From positions 1 to 64,000 of the forward strand of contig JACQDE010000037.1 of the NCBI GenBank assembly GCA_016201285.1: a stretch of 64,000 nucleotides of DNA, given 5' to 3'. The stretch comes from Acidobacteriota bacterium. Its GTDB lineage: Bacteria > Acidobacteriota > Terriglobia > Acidiferrales > UBA7541. This document shows positions 60,559 to 64,000 of this stretch, in pieces. A program made the position numbers and the translations under genes. Below the pieces are notes generated by a model, which was not told where the DNA came from, searched no databases, and saw nothing but the letters and a program-made list of their open reading frames with translations. Numbering within the stretch: the stretch's first letter is position 1; each line of letters opens with the position of its first letter.

Positions 60559-62372
60559 CGCAGCCTCGCCAGGCCCTCGCGCGAGGTCACCGGCGCCTGC
60601 CCTCTGAATTGCAGCTCATAGAGTTCAGCGTAACGCCCACCCGCGGCGAACAAGTCCGCATGCGTTCCACTTTCGATGATTTTTCCGTGCTCGAGCACAA
60701 GGATTATGTCCGCACGGCTGATCGTGGTGAGGCGGTGAGCGATGACAATCGTCGTGCGTCCGGCCATCAGGCGGGCCAGCCCTTCCATCACCAGCGCTTC
60801 GGAGCTGGCGTCCAAGCCGGTGGTTGGTTCGTCGAGGAGAATGATGGGGGCATCGCGAATGATGGCGCGGGCGATGGCGAGGCGCTGGCGCTGGCCGCCC
60901 GAGAGGGTCACGCCGCGTTCGCCGATCATCGTTTCGTAACCTTCGGGCAACTTGTCGATGAACTCGTGCGCGTTGGCGGCCGTGGCAGCAGCGACAATCT
61001 CTTCCAGCGTGGCCTCGGGCCGCCCGTAGGCGATGTTGTCGCGGACCGTCCCGTAGAAGAGGATCGTTTCCTGCAACACCAAGCTCATCTGGCTGCGCAG
61101 CGACGCCAGGGTGTAGCGGCGGACGTCCTGCTCGTCCACACGAATGCAACCCTGATCGGGGTCGTTGAAGCGGGGGAGCAGACTGACAAGAGTTGTTTTT
61201 CCTGCACCCGTGGTGCCTACCAGCGCCACTACCTGGCCCGGTTCGAGCCGGAAGCTGATGCTTCGAAGCACGGGTATGCCCGGCCGATAGGAGAAAGAGA
61301 CATTTTCGAATTCGACGGCGCCGCGGAACTTCGAGGCGCTCCGAGCACCGGGTAGATCCTTCACCTTGCAATCGGTTTCCAGGACGTTGAGGATGCGTTC
61401 GAGTCCCACCTCTGCCCGGCTCAAGATATCGGCCTGCTTGGCGAGGTCACGCATCGGGCGGTAGAGCCGGCTGAGGTACGCGAGAAAGACGATGAGCGAA
61501 CCTGGTGAAAGGCTGCCGGCCAGCACCTGCCGGGCTCCGTACCAGAGTACGAGCGTTGTGCCGACGGCCGTCAGCAGTTCCACCATCGGCTTCAGCTTCG
61601 CCTGAAGCGTCCGCGCGCGAATCCCGGCCGAGACGCGCTCCTGGTTTTCGCGTTCGAAGCGTGCCTGCTCGTACTCCTCGCGGGTGAACGCCTGCACCAC
61701 GCGGATCGAGGAAAGCACTTCTTGGGCCACCGACGCCACCGCCCCTTCGCGCCGCCGGACGTCTCGCGACACTTCCTTGATCTGCCGGGTGAAGCGGTAC
61801 ACGATCGCGAACAGAATCGGGGTGATGCTCAACGCCAGCAGGGCGAACCGCCAGTCGATCATCAGCATGACGGCAACCATTCCGGCCAGCGTCAGACTGT
61901 TGATGAGCAGTCCCAGCAGCGCCGATTCGATCAGCTCGCGTACTGCCTGGATGTCGGTCGTCAGCGTGCTCAGCAGGTCGCCCATGCGCCGATCGTCGTG
62001 ATAGGCGATGGAGAGCCGCTGAATCTGCCAGTAGAGCTGCCGCCGCAGATCGTGCAATACCCAATGGCCGATGCGCGGCATGAAAAAATCTTGCGTGAAA
62101 GAAGAAGCGGCGTTGAGCAGCGCCACCGCCAGCACCGCGACGAGAGAAAAAGAAACGATGCCCCAAACGCCCGGGCCAAAAAGAGCCCGGACTACGGCCG
62201 AGAAGCCCGGTGAAAGCGGCGCGTTGCCGAAAATATGGTCGAAGAGGATTTTCAGCGGCCACGGCTGGAGCAGGTCGGCAGCCGCCTCGCCCAGCGCCCC
62301 AAGAAAAGCCAGCGCCAGAAACTTGCGGTACGGCTTCAGAAACCTTGCCAGTTTGGTCGCCTTGTGCACCAT
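60555..62372 (-). CDS. MsbA-type ABC exporter
   Basis: 605 residues with a fused six-helix transmembrane domain (residues 15-320) and an ATPase domain: Walker A GTTGAGKTT, signature LSGGQRQRLAIARAI, Walker B IILLDEPTTGLDAS, D loop and IVIAHRLTT switch. Half-transporter of the lipid/multidrug exporter group. With adjacent glycosyltransferase and phosphotransferase genes the likely cargo is a glycolipid or polysaccharide precursor. Confidence 0.9.
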   Translation of the reverse strand: MVHKATKLARFLKPYRKFLALAFLGALGEAAADLLQPWPLKILFDHIFGNAPLSPGFSAVVRALFGPGVWGIVSFSLVAVLAVALLNAASSFTQDFFMPRIGHWVLHDLRRQLYWQIQRLSIAYHDDRRMGDLLSTLTTDIQAVRELIESALLGLLINSLTLAGMVAVMLMIDWRFALLALSITPILFAIVYRFTRQIKEVSRDVRRREGAVASVAQEVLSSIRVVQAFTREEYEQARFERENQERVSAGIRARTLQAKLKPMVELLTAVGTTLVLWYGARQVLAGSLSPGSLIVFLAYLSRLYRPMRDLAKQADILSRAEVGLERILNVLETDCKVKDLPGARSASKFRGAVEFENVSFSYRPGIPVLRSISFRLEPGQVVALVGTTGAGKTTLVSLLPRFNDPDQGCIRVDEQDVRRYTLASLRSQMSLVLQETILFYGTVRDNIAYGRPEATLEEIVAAATAANAHEFIDKLPEGYETMIGERGVTLSGGQRQRLAIARAIIRDAPIILLDEPTTGLDASSEALVMEGLARLMAGRTTIVIAHRLTTISRADIILVLEHGKIIESGTHADLFAAGGRYAELYELQFRGQAPVTSREGLARLR

Positions 62373-62380
62373 CGCTTCGC

Positions 62381-63319
62381 CTATTGCTCCAGGAAGCGGA
62401 GGCCTTCGTCCAGCATAGCCTCAATTCTCTTGTGCTGGTCGGAAACCGGTTTGGAAAGAACGTACTTTGCCAGCTTCAGGCAGACCGAAGCTTTGTGGAA
62501 GGAAAGGTTTGCTTCGATCTGTGGAGGGCCCTCCGCCTTGTAAGTCCGCTGAAAAACGTCGGCCACGTCATCCAGCGCCCGAACCGAGTGGAGACGTCCG
62601 TAGGCCAGTCGTCGCAGTGCGACAATAAAGCGCGCGACATCTCGGGCGGGGTCTGCCACATCGTAGCCGTCCCAATCGAAGGTCACCGTGCGGCCATTCG
62701 CAAGGATGACGTGAGAGGCACTGTAGCTGCCATGGCCGGCGCACAGTTCGACCGGCACGACCGATGTGGCACGTTCCTCCAACTGGCGGAAGAGCCGGGC
62801 CAGCTTGCCCCCGAAAGATCCGCCGCGCTGCTCGATCCGCCGCGTCCATCGCTCGATTGCAACCATGAGGCTTTTGAGATCGGAAACCGGACCGACCCGC
62901 GGAGCGGAACGGTGAAAGCGCGCCAGCCATCGAGCGCAGCGTTCGCCGGCGCTGGCGCGCTGCCGTGCGTCGCCGTTGACGAAAATCTCTTCCGCTCGCG
63001 GGCCGGGCACTCGCTCCTGCAAGAGAAGGTGCAACGAGCGCAAATAGAGGAGCGGCCGGGGGATTGAGAATTCTTCGCCCTCACCAAATCCAACTTCCCG
63101 AATTCCTTCCATCGCCTGATAGATATCCAGACGGTCTGTGGCGAAGACCTTGCCAATCCATTGCCGCCATCCGCCGTCGATCCGCACGTTGATCTCAACA
63201 GTGCAGCGGCTTTCAGGATGGCACCGGAGAGCGCGGACCCGCAGTTCCTGCGGGCTTTTGCCGGCCCACAAGCCCGCAGAGTACGGCGCCAGATGCCTGC
63301 CCAACTCTGTCGGGTTCAT
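62381..63319 (-). CDS. Second APH-fold phosphotransferase-like protein
   Basis: 312 residues from ATG 63319; the longer frame would overlap the glycosyltransferase gene. The catalytic loop is degenerate: CAGHGSYSASHVIL in place of HxDxxxxN, while TFDWDGYDVADPARDVARFIVAL keeps the metal-binding DxD-like pair. It may have lost kinase activity or act on a different substrate. Its neighbours are the ABC exporter and GT4 enzyme. Confidence 0.65.
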   Translation of the reverse strand: MNPTELGRHLAPYSAGLWAGKSPQELRVRALRCHPESRCTVEINVRIDGGWRQWIGKVFATDRLDIYQAMEGIREVGFGEGEEFSIPRPLLYLRSLHLLLQERVPGPRAEEIFVNGDARQRASAGERCARWLARFHRSAPRVGPVSDLKSLMVAIERWTRRIEQRGGSFGGKLARLFRQLEERATSVVPVELCAGHGSYSASHVILANGRTVTFDWDGYDVADPARDVARFIVALRRLAYGRLHSVRALDDVADVFQRTYKAEGPPQIEANLSFHKASVCLKLAKYVLSKPVSDQHKRIEAMLDEGLRFLEQ

Positions 63320-63368
63320 GACCGCCGGCAGCGTCGGGATCCCCACTTCAGCCGGAGATTGCGTGAGC

Positions 63369-64000
63369 TCAGGCAAGGTGCTGCTCCTTCTCGCGGAAGC
63401 GTGGAAGAACGCTTTCCCGCCTTGGCAGCGTCTCAACCCAGCTGACCACCCGCGCCGCGTTGCTGCTCCAGCTAAGGCTGCGGCCGGCGGCGCCGGCTCT
63501 GCTCCCAAGTTCGTGACGCAGCGTCACATCGTTCTTCAGGCGCCGGAGACGGGCGAGCAGTTCGCTCCCATTGCCGGGCTCGAACAGCAGGCCGGTCACG
63601 CCGTCCTCGAGGACCTGGGCAATTTGCCCCGCCCGGCTGGCGACAATCGCCCGGCCCGAGGCCATGTATTCGAAAAGCTTGAGCGGCGAAAAATAGAGAT
63701 CTTCCAGCGGCGGATAGGGAGCAACCGCCACGTCCATGGCCGCAAGATACGCCGGCATTTCCCGGTGCGGCACGTTGCCGGTGAAAGTCACGGCGGCGGT
63801 CAACCCTGCTTGTCGCACTGCTTCTTCCAGTGAGGACCGCAACGGGCCATCGCCGACAAGGAGCAGAGAGCTTGTGCTGTCCTCCTGATACAGTTCGCGA
63901 AACGCCGCCAGCAATACATCTAGACCGTGCCAGGGCTTGAATGTGCCCACGAAACCAACCACAAACCGGCCACCAAGTTTCAGATGCTCGCGTACCGGCC
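63369..64000 (-). CDS. GT4-family glycosyltransferase, 5' end beyond the window
   Basis: The frame is open to the right edge (last codons read REHLKLGGRFVVGFVGTFKPWHG), so the N-terminal domain is missing. The visible C-terminal half has the GT-B sugar-nucleotide site: GFVGTFKPWHGLDVLLAAF, LLLVGDGPLRSSLEEA, FTGNVPHREMPAYLAAMDVAVAPYPPLEDLYFSPLKLFEYMASGRAIVAS. It transfers a sugar onto a polysaccharide or lipid acceptor. Confidence 0.88.
   Translation of the reverse strand, partial: PVREHLKLGGRFVVGFVGTFKPWHGLDVLLAAFRELYQEDSTSSLLLVGDGPLRSSLEEAVRQAGLTAAVTFTGNVPHREMPAYLAAMDVAVAPYPPLEDLYFSPLKLFEYMASGRAIVASRAGQIAQVLEDGVTGLLFEPGNGSELLARLRRLKNDVTLRHELGSRAGAAGRSLSWSSNAARVVSWVETLPRRESVLPRFREKEQHLA

Overview
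The window reads as chromosomal DNA of a high-GC, Gram-negative soil or sediment bacterium, most likely an acidobacterium. The evidence is the family mix (Omp85-SurA-TamB envelope genes, LysW-like zinc ribbon, carboxypeptidase-regulatory secreted proteins, beta-lactamase-fold hydrolase, many multihaem cytochromes), the dispersed short palindromes ending in GCTAC, and two unusual class II tRNAs of a kind reported from Acidobacteria. The taxonomic call is an inference from gene content only.

Layout. 0-3.8 kb is an accessory patch: an HNH nuclease gene without a normal start codon, and a candidate 1.73 kb element bounded by 24-bp inverted repeats. The element holds an IS1595-type transposase, a 44-residue ORF and two long-variable-arm tRNA genes with anticodons UUA (reads the stop codons UAA and UAG) and UAU (reads AUA). 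The tRNA pair lies behind its own promoter and an attenuator-like hairpin. 3.8-13.5 kb holds a SAP-like membrane protein and housekeeping genes (ruvC, yebC, a Cys/Met-metabolism PLP enzyme behind a long structured leader, hemerythrin, a beta-lactamase-fold hydrolase, a ThiF/MoeB E1-like enzyme). 13.7-21.3 kb is an envelope operon (Omp85/TamA-like, SurA-like chaperone, TamB). 21.4-28 kb holds a WD40 protein, a decayed kynureninase gene, pcm, two lipid or polysaccharide genes, a Nudix hydrolase, a LysW-like protein, two secreted proteins and a lipid kinase interrupted by an in-frame TAG.

28.1-38.1 kb is a complete phosphate regulon: phoB-phoR-phoU, a porin with a coiled coil, and pstS-pstC-pstA-pstB-phoU. 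Perfect Pho-box repeats precede the porin and pstS. A tRNA remnant split by a 105-bp IS630-type MITE separates it from the next block.

38.5-59.2 kb, all on the minus strand, is the most interesting region: a redox locus encoding 48 CXXCH haem motifs plus one CXXXCH. From its 5' end it encodes a sensor kinase and a sigma-54 activator, then four c-type cytochromes (two of them built from tandem MWNH units), a Tat-exported molybdopterin-oxidoreductase-like protein, a four-cluster ferredoxin and an NrfD quinol subunit (a Psr/alternative-complex-III-like module). A second unit follows: 16-haem cytochrome, NHL protein, tetrahaem cytochrome, PpiC isomerase, outer-membrane beta-barrel, second NHL protein and 12-haem cytochrome, which resembles a porin-cytochrome conduit. 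Sigma-54-like promoters precede both units. The simplest reading is a regulated route taking quinol electrons across periplasm and outer membrane, or the reverse; substrate and direction are not visible.

59.5-64 kb starts a polysaccharide or lipid cluster: two APH-fold proteins, an MsbA-type ABC exporter and a GT4 glycosyltransferase cut by the window edge.
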